A stretch of DNA of 64,000 bases from Bacteroides luhongzhouii (lineage in GTDB: Bacteria; Bacteroidota; Bacteroidia; Bacteroidales; Bacteroidaceae), in NCBI RefSeq assembly GCF_009193295.2, contig NZ_CP059973.1:2480001-2544000 (forward strand). The letters run 5' to 3'. The notes under the pieces were generated by a model. It saw only the letters and a program-made list of their open reading frames with translations, made no database searches and was not told the origin of the DNA. The translations under genes and the position numbers were made by a program. Position 1 is the first letter of the stretch; each line of letters starts with the position of its first letter. Shown in pieces: positions 17,296 to 25,820 of the stretch.

Positions 17296-19455
17296 TTAGT
17301 TGGACCCGTTAGCTTGTTCTTCTCCATTAGACTTACCCTCTACGGAAACTTTACCCTCCACAGTAACCTTTTTACCTTCTGCGGCAACTTTGGTGTCTAT
17401 GGATGCTTGTTCTTCCTTTGCGGTATTTTCAGCTTCCTCTTCTTTGATCTCTCTTTCTTCTTCCTTCAACTTTTGGGCAAGTTCTCTTTCTGCTCTTGCG
17501 GCATCCTGGCTTTCTTTAGCGGCCATGATTTCTTCCGAGCGGGAAGCCCAAGGGCGTTTACCGAAGATACGTTCAACGTCTTCTGCGAAGATTACTTCTT
17601 TGTCAATCAGTAATTGCGTCAGTTCGTTGTGTCCTTCTTTATTCTCTGACAGAATTCTTTTGGCGCGGTCATACTGCTCGTTCACCATTCTCTTGACTTC
17701 TTCGTCAATCAATTCGGCTGTCTTTTCGCTGTATGGGCGGTTGAAAGAATATTCATCGTTGTTGTAATAGCATAAGTTCGGCAGTTTGTCGCTCATACCT
17801 AAATAGGCAATCATACCATATGCCTGCTTAGTCACCCTTTCCAAGTCGTTCATGGCGCCTGTCGAGATGCGGCCGAGGAATAAATCTTCAGCGGCGCGTC
17901 CTCCCAAAGTAGCACACATTTCGTCCAACATCTGCTCTTTGGTAGTGATTTGACGTTCTTCCGGCAGATACCAGGCAGCTCCCAATGCACGTCCGCGAGG
18001 AACGATAGTCACTTTAATCAGTGGGTTGGCATATTCCAGTAACCAAGAGATAGAAGCGTGTCCTGCTTCATGTAAAGCGATGGAACGTCTTTCAGCTTCT
18101 GTTGTAATTTTGGTTTTCTTTTCCAGACCACCGATGATACGGTCTACCGCATCCAAGAAGTCCTGCTTACCTACGAATTTCTTTCCGTGGCGGGCAGCGA
18201 TCAGTGCAGCTTCGTTGCAGACATTGGCAATATCCGCACCCGAGAATCCCGGAGTCTGGCGTGCCAGCAAGTCTACATCTACACTATCGTCTATTTTAAT
18301 CGGGCGCAAATGCACACCAAATACTTCTTTACGTTCGTTCAAGTCGGGCAGATCTACGTGTATCTGACGGTCAAAACGTCCTGCACGAAGCAATGCCTTG
18401 TCGAGTACGTCTACACGGTTGGTAGCAGCAAGGATAATCACACCACTGTTGGAACCGAAACCGTCCATTTCTGTCAATAACTGATTCAAAGTGTTTTCGC
18501 GTTCATCATTTCCTCCCATTGCAGGGTTCTTGCCACGAGCACGTCCTACGGCATCAATCTCATCAATAAAGACGATACAAGGAGCTTTCTCTTTAGCCTG
18601 TTTAAACAAGTCGCGAACACGGGACGCACCTACACCCACAAACATCTCCACGAAATCGGAACCTGCCAATGAGAAGAAAGGCACATTCGCTTCGCCGGCC
18701 ACAGCTTTGGCAAGCAATGTTTTACCGGTTCCCGGAGGGCCTACCAGTAATGCTCCCTTGGGTATCTTACCTCCCAAATCCGTATATTTCTGCGGTTCCT
18801 TCAAGAACTCAACAATTTCCTCCACTTCTTGTTTCGCTTCAGCCAGGCCCGCTACATCCTTAAATGTAATCTTGATGGCTCCGCCTTTTTCAAAAAGCTG
18901 GGCTTTTGATTTTCCTACATTAAATACGCCACCGGGGCCACCACTGCCGCCTCCGCTCATACGGCGCATGAAGAATATCCATAACGCAACCAGCAACACA
19001 AGCGGGAGTATCTGAATCAGAATTGCGGGGAAAATATCCGATTTGGGCGGATAATCAGATGAACCGTCAAAATGACCGGCTTCCTTTTCTGCCTGCAAAA
19101 ACTCTTCCAGTTTATCGGTAGATGGCGTTCTACTTGTAATGACAGGGTTGCGTCCCACTTTGGTAGAGTCGGCTCCAAAAACAGCCCCTACGGCGGTCGG
19201 TTTAAGGAAAGCTTCGATTGATTTATCTTCATAACCCAATACTTTGCTGACATAACCCTTTTTTACATAGTCCTGAAACTCGCTGTAAGTTACAGCTTTG
19301 CTTCCTGCTCCCTTTGAATCACTGCCCCACCAGAGGCCGAGAAGCATAAGGGCAATAATCATATACATCCAGTTCAGGTTGAACTTGGGCATATTAACCT
19401 TATTGCTAGGTTTATTGCTATTGTTATTATTACTATTATTATTGTCCATAATCAT
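17296..19455 (-). CDS. ftsH: ATP-dependent zinc metalloprotease FtsH
   Basis: Membrane-bound AAA protease that degrades misfolded membrane proteins and regulatory substrates. 719 residues. The N-terminus is an asparagine-rich tract, then a membrane segment (about 27-45), a periplasmic FtsH_ext domain and a second membrane segment (about 145-165). The AAA module has Walker A GPPGTGKT near 238 and Walker B FIDEIDA. The zinc site HEAGH is near 462. The C-terminus is a charged low-complexity tail with VEGK repeats. It may start at ATG 19455 or 19449. It is separated from rsfS by 3 bases. Confidence 0.97.
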   Translation of the reverse strand: MIMDNNNSNNNNSNKPSNKVNMPKFNLNWMYMIIALMLLGLWWGSDSKGAGSKAVTYSEFQDYVKKGYVSKVLGYEDKSIEAFLKPTAVGAVFGADSTKVGRNPVITSRTPSTDKLEEFLQAEKEAGHFDGSSDYPPKSDIFPAILIQILPLVLLVALWIFFMRRMSGGGSGGPGGVFNVGKSKAQLFEKGGAIKITFKDVAGLAEAKQEVEEIVEFLKEPQKYTDLGGKIPKGALLVGPPGTGKTLLAKAVAGEANVPFFSLAGSDFVEMFVGVGASRVRDLFKQAKEKAPCIVFIDEIDAVGRARGKNPAMGGNDERENTLNQLLTEMDGFGSNSGVIILAATNRVDVLDKALLRAGRFDRQIHVDLPDLNERKEVFGVHLRPIKIDDSVDVDLLARQTPGFSGADIANVCNEAALIAARHGKKFVGKQDFLDAVDRIIGGLEKKTKITTEAERRSIALHEAGHASISWLLEYANPLIKVTIVPRGRALGAAWYLPEERQITTKEQMLDEMCATLGGRAAEDLFLGRISTGAMNDLERVTKQAYGMIAYLGMSDKLPNLCYYNNDEYSFNRPYSEKTAELIDEEVKRMVNEQYDRAKRILSENKEGHNELTQLLIDKEVIFAEDVERIFGKRPWASRSEEIMAAKESQDAARAERELAQKLKEEEREIKEEEAENTAKEEQASIDTKVAAEGKKVTVEGKVSVEGKSNGEEQANGSN

Positions 19456-19458
19456 TAA

Positions 19459-19818
19459 TTAGTCTAGATCGGGGATTTGAGTAAGTTTGGCATCTGCCCA
19501 GAGGTGCTCAAGATTATAAAAAGCTCTTGTCTCCGGCAAAAAGACGTGTACCAGTACATCGGCATAGTCCATTGCTACCCATTCTGCATTCCGGAGTCCG
19601 TCGATTGCATAAGGCTTGCTGTCCGCACCTTTGCGTGTAAATTCCTTGATTGAATCTACTATTGCACTCACTTGACTGGGAGAATTTCCCTGACAGATAA
19701 CGAAATATTTACAGATGGTATCTTCTATGCTGGTTAAATCGGCAACGATTATCTTTTTACCTTTTTTTTCTTGAATTCCTTCTTTTATTTTTTCAATTAA
19801 TACTTTAGTATCGTTCAT
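19459..19818 (-). CDS. rsfS: Ribosomal silencing factor RsfS
   Basis: Binds ribosomal protein L14 and blocks joining of ribosomal subunits when nutrients are short. The 119-residue protein matches the family length. Conserved features are DLTSIEDTICKYFVICQGNS near 27-46 and AEWVAMDYADVLVHVF near 87-102. It is the first gene of rsfS-ftsH-cdsA, with a -7 element about 94 bases upstream. Confidence 0.95.
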   Translation of the reverse strand: MNDTKVLIEKIKEGIQEKKGKKIIVADLTSIEDTICKYFVICQGNSPSQVSAIVDSIKEFTRKGADSKPYAIDGLRNAEWVAMDYADVLVHVFLPETRAFYNLEHLWADAKLTQIPDLD

Positions 19819-19911
19819 TCCTGTAATTGGGATTAATAATTCATGTTCTCTATTTGTTTATAACAAAAAAAGGTGATCCTTTGTTTCTGATAATAAACGT
19901 GATATTTTTGA

Positions 19912-19919
19912 CAAATATA
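19912..19919 (-). promoter_or_regulatory. -7 element for rsfS-ftsH-cdsA
   Basis: Minus-strand TATATTTG is exact. A CTTG at 19937-19940 could be the -33 element, but the spacer is short at 17 bases. Confidence 0.45.
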
Positions 19920-20054
19920 CGCTGATTTATTGGATACAAGAAAGTTATCCCTCAATTTTTGTGTTTTTTAGTGGAGATGCTTTTGTTTGGAAAGCTTATT
20001 TGGACATTTTTGCAAAAAAAATATCAGATTTGTTTTGAATTCCCAAAATATTTG

Positions 20055-20062
20055 TATCTTTG
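20055..20062 (+). promoter_or_regulatory. -7 element of the tRNA-Gln promoter
   Basis: TATCTTTG, exact to TAnnTTTG, 20 bases before the tRNA. TTTG occurs upstream at 20029-20032 (22-base spacer) and 20034-20037 (17-base spacer). Confidence 0.6.
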
Positions 20063-20082
20063 CACCCGCAAACGAAAATCAT

Positions 20083-20153
20083 TGGGCTATGGTGTAATGG
20101 TAACACTACAGATTCTGGTCCTGTCATTCCTGGTTCGAATCCAGGTAGCCCAA
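20083..20153 (+). tRNA. tRNA-Gln (anticodon CTG)
   Basis: A complete 71-base cloverleaf. The acceptor stem is TGGGCTA with TAGCCCA and discriminator A, and the T arm is CCTGG-TTCGAAT-CCAGG. The D stem is GTGT/ACAC. The anticodon loop is TTCTGGT, so the anticodon is CTG. CCA is not encoded. The anticodon stem ACAGA/CCTGT has an A-C mismatch at its loop end (positions 31-39). A U1-A72 acceptor start agrees with glutamine identity. Confidence 0.93.
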
Positions 20154-20179
20154 CAAAACACCAGCTTTTTACTGACAAA

Positions 20180-20213
20180 AACCCGCTAAAATTGCAATTT
20201 TAGCGGGTTTTTT
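20180..20213 (+). terminator. Terminator after tRNA-Gln
   Basis: Near-perfect stem ACCCGCTAAAATT with AATTTTAGCGGGT, followed by a T-run. Confidence 0.85.
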
Positions 20214-20250
20214 GTGCTTTGACAAATGCCATTTGAAAAAAGTTGACGCT

Positions 20251-20274
20251 AATTCGGTGGCAAATTCGGTGACA
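20251..20274. repeat. 12-base tandem repeat near tRNA-Gln
   Basis: Two copies, AATTCGGTGGCA and AATTCGGTGACA. The 301-base stretch 20154-20454 holds this, two terminators and no gene. Confidence 0.6.
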
Positions 20275-20381
20275 CGAATGCACGTTGATAGTCAAGAAAA
20301 TACGAGTCTTATGTAAAAAGAAGCCGTGAGGCTGATTAATAAAGAATAAATCCTTAAACAGGTTATTGTCTTGTTTAGTAG

Positions 20382-20434
20382 AAATAAAAAACAGGTTTTA
20401 TGGCTCAAGTGAGCATAAAACCTGTTTTTTATTT
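20382..20434. terminator. Terminator downstream of the DUF349 gene
   Basis: A long stem (AAATAAAAAACAGGTTTTAT with its complement, closed by GCTC/GAGC around AAGT). It gives U-runs in both directions and serves the leftward DUF349 gene. Confidence 0.75.
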
Positions 20435-20454
20435 CTCTCAATTGGGCAGAAATC

Positions 20455-22308
20455 TTATTCTTCTGCTTTTATTGATTCATCGATTACTTTGATCTTTTGT
20501 AACACCAGTTCCAAGTCTGCTTTCAGTTTATCTACCTTGCGGTTCAATTCAGTCAGCAGGCTACTACCTTTCTTGGAAGTAGAAGTGAGGAAGCCCAAGT
20601 TGTTCTCATAAGTCTGAAGCTCATTCTTCATATTCTCATAAGTACGTACCAGTTTTTCGCGTTCTCTGTACAGAGATTGAGTGCCGCCTCCCTGGATATT
20701 GCTGATATTCGAACGGAAGTTGCTTAACTTCTTGTTGGAAGCATTGATGTTAAAGCGGTCGAATAGCTGATCGATAATTCCGTGATACTGCTTGTATAAC
20801 TTATCTTTTTCTTTGAATGGCACATGACCGATAGAGTTCCACTCTTTCATTAAATCCCGAACCAAGGTATTTGCTTCTTCGGCATCCATGTTCTCATCAA
20901 TTGCGGATAACTTCTCGATTAACGCTTTCTTCTTTTCCATATTCTCTGTTTCTACAGAGCGTTGTGAAGAAGTAGCTTTGTTCTTTTGTTCGAAGAAGTA
21001 GTCGCAAGCTGTGATGAACCGTTTCCAGATAGCATCCGAGTGTTTCTTAGCAACCGGTCCGATGGTCTTCCATTCTTTTTGAAGTTTGGTCAGCGTATCG
21101 GCAGTTACTTTCCAGTCTGTGCTGTCTTTCAAAGCTTCTGCTTTTTCACAGAGCGCTTTCTTCTTTTCCAGATTCTCGTTCATTCCTTCTTTCAGGCTTT
21201 TGAAGAATTCTCCTTTTTTCTTGAAGAAATCATCGCAGGCATGGCGGAAGCGTTCGAAGATCTTCACATTCATCTTCTGGGGAGCAAAACCGATGGTTTT
21301 CCATTTGTTTTGCAGGGCAATCACTTCCTGTGTCTTGTTTTCCCAGGCAGAGAATGTTTTCAGTTCATCATACTCAATCGCTTCAACGATTTCGCAGATT
21401 ACGGTCTTTTGATCTAAATTATGCTGTTCAGCTTCTTTCAGCGATTCGAAATGCTGCTGATGGCGGCGGTTGACAGCGGTAGAAGCAGTTTTGAACCGGT
21501 TCCAGATCTCATCGCGCAGCTCTTTGGTTACCGGACCTGTATCTCGGAACTCCTGATGCAACTTTTGAAGTTGGTGGAAAGCGGAAACAACATCTTCTTC
21601 GTCAGCCAATTTTTCGGCCGCTTCGCAGAGATGCGTTTTGATTTCCAGATTCTTTTTGAAGTCATATTCGCGGAATTCATTGTTCAGTTTCAATAAATCG
21701 TAGAACTTCTCTACATATAATTGATAGTTTTTCCAAAGTTCATTCACTTTACCTTGCGGCACCAGTTTCGTCTCATTCCATTGCTGTTGCAGCTTCTTGA
21801 ACTCCGTATAAGATTTGTTGGCGTCATCTCCGGATTCCACCAATTCTTTCAGCTCTTCAATAATGGAAAGTTTCACTTGCAGGTTTTCTTCTTTCTGGCG
21901 TTCCAGTTCGGCAATCTGTTTGCCACGTTTTTCCTTGATAACTCCCATCAGACGTTTGAATTCTTCTTCTGTCGGGTCCTCTTCGGCAACAAAATCTTCA
22001 ATGTTTCCACCGTTGTCTGTAAACTGTACCTTAGCAGCTTCCAACTCGGCATTATGTAACTTGTAGAATGATTGTTTCAGATTGTCAATTTCCTGCTTGT
22101 TCGCATTCTCAGCGTCTTGCGCAAGCTCTTTTAGCTGGTTTAGTACATCTTCCTTAGTGGCAGGTTTAGGAGCTGCTTCAGGTTGAACTTCGGCAGTAAC
22201 ATCTTCAGTCGGAGTCTCTGTAATAGCTTCAGAAACCTCGACTGTTTTCTTTTCTTCTTCTAATTCCCCTTGGTTCAAGGGTTGATTAGTGTCTCGAGCG
22301 TCCATCAT
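20455..22308 (-). CDS. DUF349 domain-containing protein
   Basis: A 617-residue soluble, mostly helical protein of unknown function. After an acidic N-terminal region (to about residue 55) it carries several DUF349 repeats, each with a W..IG.....K pattern: WKTIGFAPQK, WKTIGPVAKK and WNSIGHVPFK, and earlier WNETKLVPQGK. The C-terminal quarter is strongly predicted coiled coil. There is no signal peptide or catalytic motif. It stands between a terminator and the mgtE gene. Confidence 0.85.
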   Translation of the reverse strand: MMDARDTNQPLNQGELEEEKKTVEVSEAITETPTEDVTAEVQPEAAPKPATKEDVLNQLKELAQDAENANKQEIDNLKQSFYKLHNAELEAAKVQFTDNGGNIEDFVAEEDPTEEEFKRLMGVIKEKRGKQIAELERQKEENLQVKLSIIEELKELVESGDDANKSYTEFKKLQQQWNETKLVPQGKVNELWKNYQLYVEKFYDLLKLNNEFREYDFKKNLEIKTHLCEAAEKLADEEDVVSAFHQLQKLHQEFRDTGPVTKELRDEIWNRFKTASTAVNRRHQQHFESLKEAEQHNLDQKTVICEIVEAIEYDELKTFSAWENKTQEVIALQNKWKTIGFAPQKMNVKIFERFRHACDDFFKKKGEFFKSLKEGMNENLEKKKALCEKAEALKDSTDWKVTADTLTKLQKEWKTIGPVAKKHSDAIWKRFITACDYFFEQKNKATSSQRSVETENMEKKKALIEKLSAIDENMDAEEANTLVRDLMKEWNSIGHVPFKEKDKLYKQYHGIIDQLFDRFNINASNKKLSNFRSNISNIQGGGTQSLYREREKLVRTYENMKNELQTYENNLGFLTSTSKKGSSLLTELNRKVDKLKADLELVLQKIKVIDESIKAEE

Positions 22309-22393
22309 TGTATATTAGTTTTGGGTCACAAATTAATGAAATAAAACGATTACTTCATACTATTTTGCTTATTTTTTTTTATTTATCGTGTTT

Positions 22394-23734
22394 TTATGAC
22401 AATAAAACGGTTATTCCCATGTACAACATCATTCCAATGATGTCATTTGTAATGGCTATAAACGGACCTGTTGCAATGGCTGGATCGATTTTGAACTTTT
22501 CCAGCGTCATCGGTACCAATGTTCCGAAAATAGAAGCGAACATTACCACGGCAAACAGGCTGATGGATACGGAATAAGTGACCGTAGCCGTTGCGCCAAA
22601 CCGGATAAAGTTGTAGGTGTATACTAATAAGGAGATAATAGTGGCATTAATTAAAGCTACTACTGATTCCTTGGTTATCTGCTTGAACGTGTTCTTCGCA
22701 TCCAGCGAACTGTTTGCCAAACCCTGTACGATGATTGCCGAGGATTGTGTTCCGACATTTCCTCCTGTACCACCGATCAGCGGAATGTATAGTGCCATTT
22801 CGGGATGAGCGGCAAAGGTAGCGTCGAAATTTCCCAATATCATAGAGTTGCCGATTCCGCCGATCATTCCGATTAATAACCAAGGAAGGCGGGCAGTGGT
22901 TTGTTTCAATACATTGTCGTCCGTTTCTACGTCCTGCGAAAGACCGGATGCCAACTGATAGTCACGTTCCGACTGTTCACGAACTTCATCCATGACGTCG
23001 TCGACGGTGATTTGCCCTACAAGTCGGCCGATACTGTCGATAACGGGGATAGCCACCAAGTCATACTTTTCAATCGCCTGTACCACCTCATCGATGGGAG
23101 TATCTACGTGCACCGAAATCGGATCTTTCTGCATCACGTGTTTCACTTTGGATACAGAAGGGGAAGTAATCATCTTCTTGAGCGGGAAGATACCTCGCAG
23201 ACGTTCGTCGTCATCGATGACATATACGTAATAGATTTCGTCCAGCTCTTCCGCCTGTTGCCGCATCTCTTTCAGACATTCGGGCATACTCCAGTTTTCG
23301 TTGACGAGTACCATTTCCGTACCCATCAAACCACCGGCGGTATTTTCGTCATATTTCAACAAGTCGACGATGTCTCCTGCCTGTTCGATATCCTCGATGT
23401 GCGAAAGAACCTCTTCTTGCTTGTCTTCATCGAGTTCACGCATCAGGTCTACGGCATCATCCGTATCCATGTAGTCAACGAAGCGTTTGGCGATTGTTTC
23501 CGAAGGAAGCATTTCGAGCAGCTCTTTACGAGCATCTTCGTCCATTTCGACAAGCACGTCGGCAGCAATTTCGTTATCGAGCAGGCGATAGACGAACTTA
23601 GCCTCTTTCGAATTCAGGTCATTGCACAATTCGGCGATGTCGGCCGGATGGAGGTCGATGAGAAGACCTTTTACCTTGTCGGCGTCTTTTTGCTCAATAA
23701 GGTGTTTAACGTTGTCAATGTATTCCTCGTTCAT
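22394..23734 (-). CDS. mgtE: Magnesium transporter MgtE
   Basis: Magnesium-gated magnesium channel in the inner membrane. The ATG at 23734 (446 residues) is preferred over an in-frame TTG nine bases upstream, which lies in a repeat. The layout is an N-terminal helical MgtE_N domain (about 5-125), a CBS pair (about 135-255, with VHVDTPIDEVVQAI and DSIGRLVGQITVDDV), a plug helix, then about five membrane segments (about 280-446) containing GGTGGNVGTQSS near the pore. No magnesium riboswitch is evident; the spacing from ksgA is short, so they may be co-transcribed. Confidence 0.93.
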   Translation of the reverse strand: MNEEYIDNVKHLIEQKDADKVKGLLIDLHPADIAELCNDLNSKEAKFVYRLLDNEIAADVLVEMDEDARKELLEMLPSETIAKRFVDYMDTDDAVDLMRELDEDKQEEVLSHIEDIEQAGDIVDLLKYDENTAGGLMGTEMVLVNENWSMPECLKEMRQQAEELDEIYYVYVIDDDERLRGIFPLKKMITSPSVSKVKHVMQKDPISVHVDTPIDEVVQAIEKYDLVAIPVIDSIGRLVGQITVDDVMDEVREQSERDYQLASGLSQDVETDDNVLKQTTARLPWLLIGMIGGIGNSMILGNFDATFAAHPEMALYIPLIGGTGGNVGTQSSAIIVQGLANSSLDAKNTFKQITKESVVALINATIISLLVYTYNFIRFGATATVTYSVSISLFAVVMFASIFGTLVPMTLEKFKIDPAIATGPFIAITNDIIGMMLYMGITVLLS

Positions 23735-23743
23735 CGTTGTCAA

Positions 23744-23766
23744 TTACAAATTACGAATTACAAAAT
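23744..23766. repeat. Short tandem repeat in the mgtE leader
   Basis: Words of the type AATTACAAA-TTACG-AATTACAAAA repeat just upstream of mgtE. Confidence 0.5.
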
Positions 23767-23795
23767 CCAGTTCTCTGCTCACTGTTGCCCGCCAA

Positions 23796-24596
23796 CTATT
23801 GGGCGTTGTCGGCCGTCTTTAGTGCTTCTTCCACTTTATTGGTCAGATCGATAAATTCTGCTACCGATAGTTGTTCCGGGCGTTTATTAAATAATATGTC
23901 CTCTGTGAGTGGACAATCTTTACCTAAAATAGGTTTGATAGAGTTGCGCAATGTTTTGCGTCGTTGGTTGAAAGTCGTTTTCACTACTTGTTTGAACAAT
24001 TTTTCGTCACATCCCAACTCTTTTGTCTCGTTGCGTGTCATGCGGATAACAGCGCTTTTCACTTTGGGAGGCGGATTGAACACGTGTTCGCTGACAGTGA
24101 ATAAATATTCCACTTTATACCATGCCTGTATCAATACGCTGAGGATACCATAAGTCTTGCTGCCCGGTCCGGCTGCAATACGTTCGGCTACCTCTTTTTG
24201 AATCATTCCCGTGCAACAGGGGACGATATCTTTGTTGTCCAGCATCTTGAAAAAGATTTGGCTGGAAATATTATACGGGTAATTACCAGTCAGCACGAAA
24301 GGTTTCCCGTCGAACAACCGGTGAAGATTCATTTTCAAAAAGTCATCCTCGATGATGTGGTCTTCCAATGAAGGATAAGCTTCACGAAGATAAGCAACCG
24401 ACTCATAGTCAACTTCTACGACCTTTACCAACCGGTCTTTCTTTACCAGAAACTGGGTCAATACTCCCATACCCGGCCCCACCTCCAAAATAGGCAGTTC
24501 GGGGAAGGTGTCGACAGTATCGGCAATATCTTGCGCAACTTTCAGATCTTTCAGAAAGTGTTGTCCGAGAAACTTTTTAGGCTTTACTAATTTCAT
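23796..24596 (-). CDS. rsmA: 16S rRNA (A1518/A1519-N6) dimethyltransferase
   Basis: KsgA/RsmA dimethylates two adjacent adenines near the 3' end of 16S rRNA during 30S maturation. It has 266 residues, full length. The N-terminal motif KKFLGQHFLKD is at 7-17, the SAM-binding motif LEVGPGMGVLTQFL at 38-51, and the catalytic NYPYNISS near 104-111. It is divergent from the flippase-like gene, with overlapping promoters. Confidence 0.96.
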   Translation of the reverse strand: MKLVKPKKFLGQHFLKDLKVAQDIADTVDTFPELPILEVGPGMGVLTQFLVKKDRLVKVVEVDYESVAYLREAYPSLEDHIIEDDFLKMNLHRLFDGKPFVLTGNYPYNISSQIFFKMLDNKDIVPCCTGMIQKEVAERIAAGPGSKTYGILSVLIQAWYKVEYLFTVSEHVFNPPPKVKSAVIRMTRNETKELGCDEKLFKQVVKTTFNQRRKTLRNSIKPILGKDCPLTEDILFNKRPEQLSVAEFIDLTNKVEEALKTADNAQ

Positions 24597-24612
24597 TTAC
24601 CAACTAAATAAT

Positions 24613-24620
24613 TACTTTTG
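24613..24620 (+). promoter_or_regulatory. -7 element for the flippase-like gene
   Basis: TACTTTTG, exact, about 93 bases upstream of that start. It is back to back with the minus-strand element at 24628-24635. Confidence 0.45.
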
Positions 24621-24627
24621 CAGCCGA

Positions 24628-24635
24628 CAAAGGTA
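24628..24635 (-). promoter_or_regulatory. -7 element for rsmA
   Basis: Minus-strand TACCTTTG, exact, 32 bases upstream of rsmA. Confidence 0.5.
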
Positions 24636-24712
24636 ATTCTTTTAAATGAAGAACGTACCACTATCTATTAAAAAATAAATGATGTGTCAGCGAAGCTAAC
24701 GAAGAATTAAGG

Positions 24713-25699
24713 ATGAAGGAACTATTAAAAAAGACGCTGAAACTGATATTACCGGTTGTTTTAGGCGGCTTTATCTTATTCTGGGTATATCGCGACTTTG
24801 ATTTTACAAAAGCGGGCGATGTGTTATTACACGGTACAAATTGGTGGTGGATGCTCTTCTCATTATTGTTTGGAGTATTTGCGCAAGTCTTTCGTGGTTG
24901 GCGGTGGAGGCAGACATTGGAGCCGTTGGACGCTTTCCCGAAAAAGAGCGATTGCGTGAATGCTATCTTCATTTCTTATGCTGCCAGTCTAGTGGTTCCC
25001 CGGATCGGGGAGGTGAGTCGTTGCGGAGTGTTGGCGAAGTATGATAATGTCTCGTTTGCCAAGTCGTTGGGAACAGTCGTTACGGAGCGGTTGGTTGATA
25101 CGTTGACTATCCTTCTCATCACAGGCATCACTGTATTGCTCCAATTACCGATATTCGTCACTTTTCTTCAGCAGACCGGGACGAAAATCCCTTCGTTAGT
25201 CCACCTTCTGACTTCAGTATGGTTTTATATCATTCTGTTTTGTTTTATTGGCGTGGTGATACTTCTTTATTATTTAAGAAAAACGTTGTTCTTCTATGAA
25301 CGGGTGAAAGGATTTGTATTGAATATATGGGAAGGGATTATGTCTTTAAAAGGCGTACGCAACATTCCTCTCTTTATTTTTTATACATTGGCCATTTGGG
25401 CTTGTTACTTTTTCCATTTCTATTTTACATTCTACTGTTTTGCCTTTACGGCACATTTGGGTATCCTTGCAGCATTGGTCATGTTTGTTGGCGGTACGTT
25501 TGCTGTGATTGTGCCTACTCCTAACGGGGCGGGACCCTGGCATTTTGCTATAATTTCTATGATGATGCTTTATGGAGTAAATGTGACGGACGCCGGAATA
25601 TTTGCCCTGATTGTACACGGTATTCAAACCTTTTTAGTTGTTTTATTGGGTGTATATGGCTTGGCTGCTCTACCGTTTGCCAATAGACATCGAGCATAA
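24713..25699 (+). CDS. Flippase-like membrane protein (lysylphosphatidylglycerol synthase TM region family)
   Basis: A 328-residue polytopic protein with about eight membrane segments, belonging to the UPF0104/LPG_synthase_TM group. Family markers include FAQVFRGWRWRQTLEPL near 62-78, SYAASLVVPRIGEVSRCGVL near 88-107, TERLVDTLTILL near 122 and VPTPNGAGPWHF near 266-277. It lacks the aminoacyl-transferase domain of MprF, so it is more likely a lipid or polyisoprenoid-linked transporter than a synthase. Substrate unknown. Confidence 0.82.
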   Translation: MKELLKKTLKLILPVVLGGFILFWVYRDFDFTKAGDVLLHGTNWWWMLFSLLFGVFAQVFRGWRWRQTLEPLDAFPKKSDCVNAIFISYAASLVVPRIGEVSRCGVLAKYDNVSFAKSLGTVVTERLVDTLTILLITGITVLLQLPIFVTFLQQTGTKIPSLVHLLTSVWFYIILFCFIGVVILLYYLRKTLFFYERVKGFVLNIWEGIMSLKGVRNIPLFIFYTLAIWACYFFHFYFTFYCFAFTAHLGILAALVMFVGGTFAVIVPTPNGAGPWHFAIISMMMLYGVNVTDAGIFALIVHGIQTFLVVLLGVYGLAALPFANRHRA

Positions 25700-25820
25700 T
25701 TTTTCAGCTAAAAGAGTGTATTCTTAAATGTTCTTGCTAACCTCCTTTGTCATCTGAAAACTTTTCCATAACTTGGCACTGTTTAATTATCAGATTTAAA
25801 ATAGTTTTAAAATATTTATT

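Noticed and set aside
19959..20189. 76-residue frame across tRNA-Gln
   Set aside because: It overlaps the tRNA gene and its promoter; a chance frame.
22309..23850. Magnesium riboswitch in front of mgtE
   Set aside because: The spacer between rsmA and mgtE is only about 60 bases and holds just a short repeat.
23130..24090. CACGTG-containing words (for example in mgtE and GAACACGTGTTC in rsmA) as parS sites for the local parB
   Set aside because: They do not match the GTTnCACGTGnAAC arrangement, and both lie in coding sequence.
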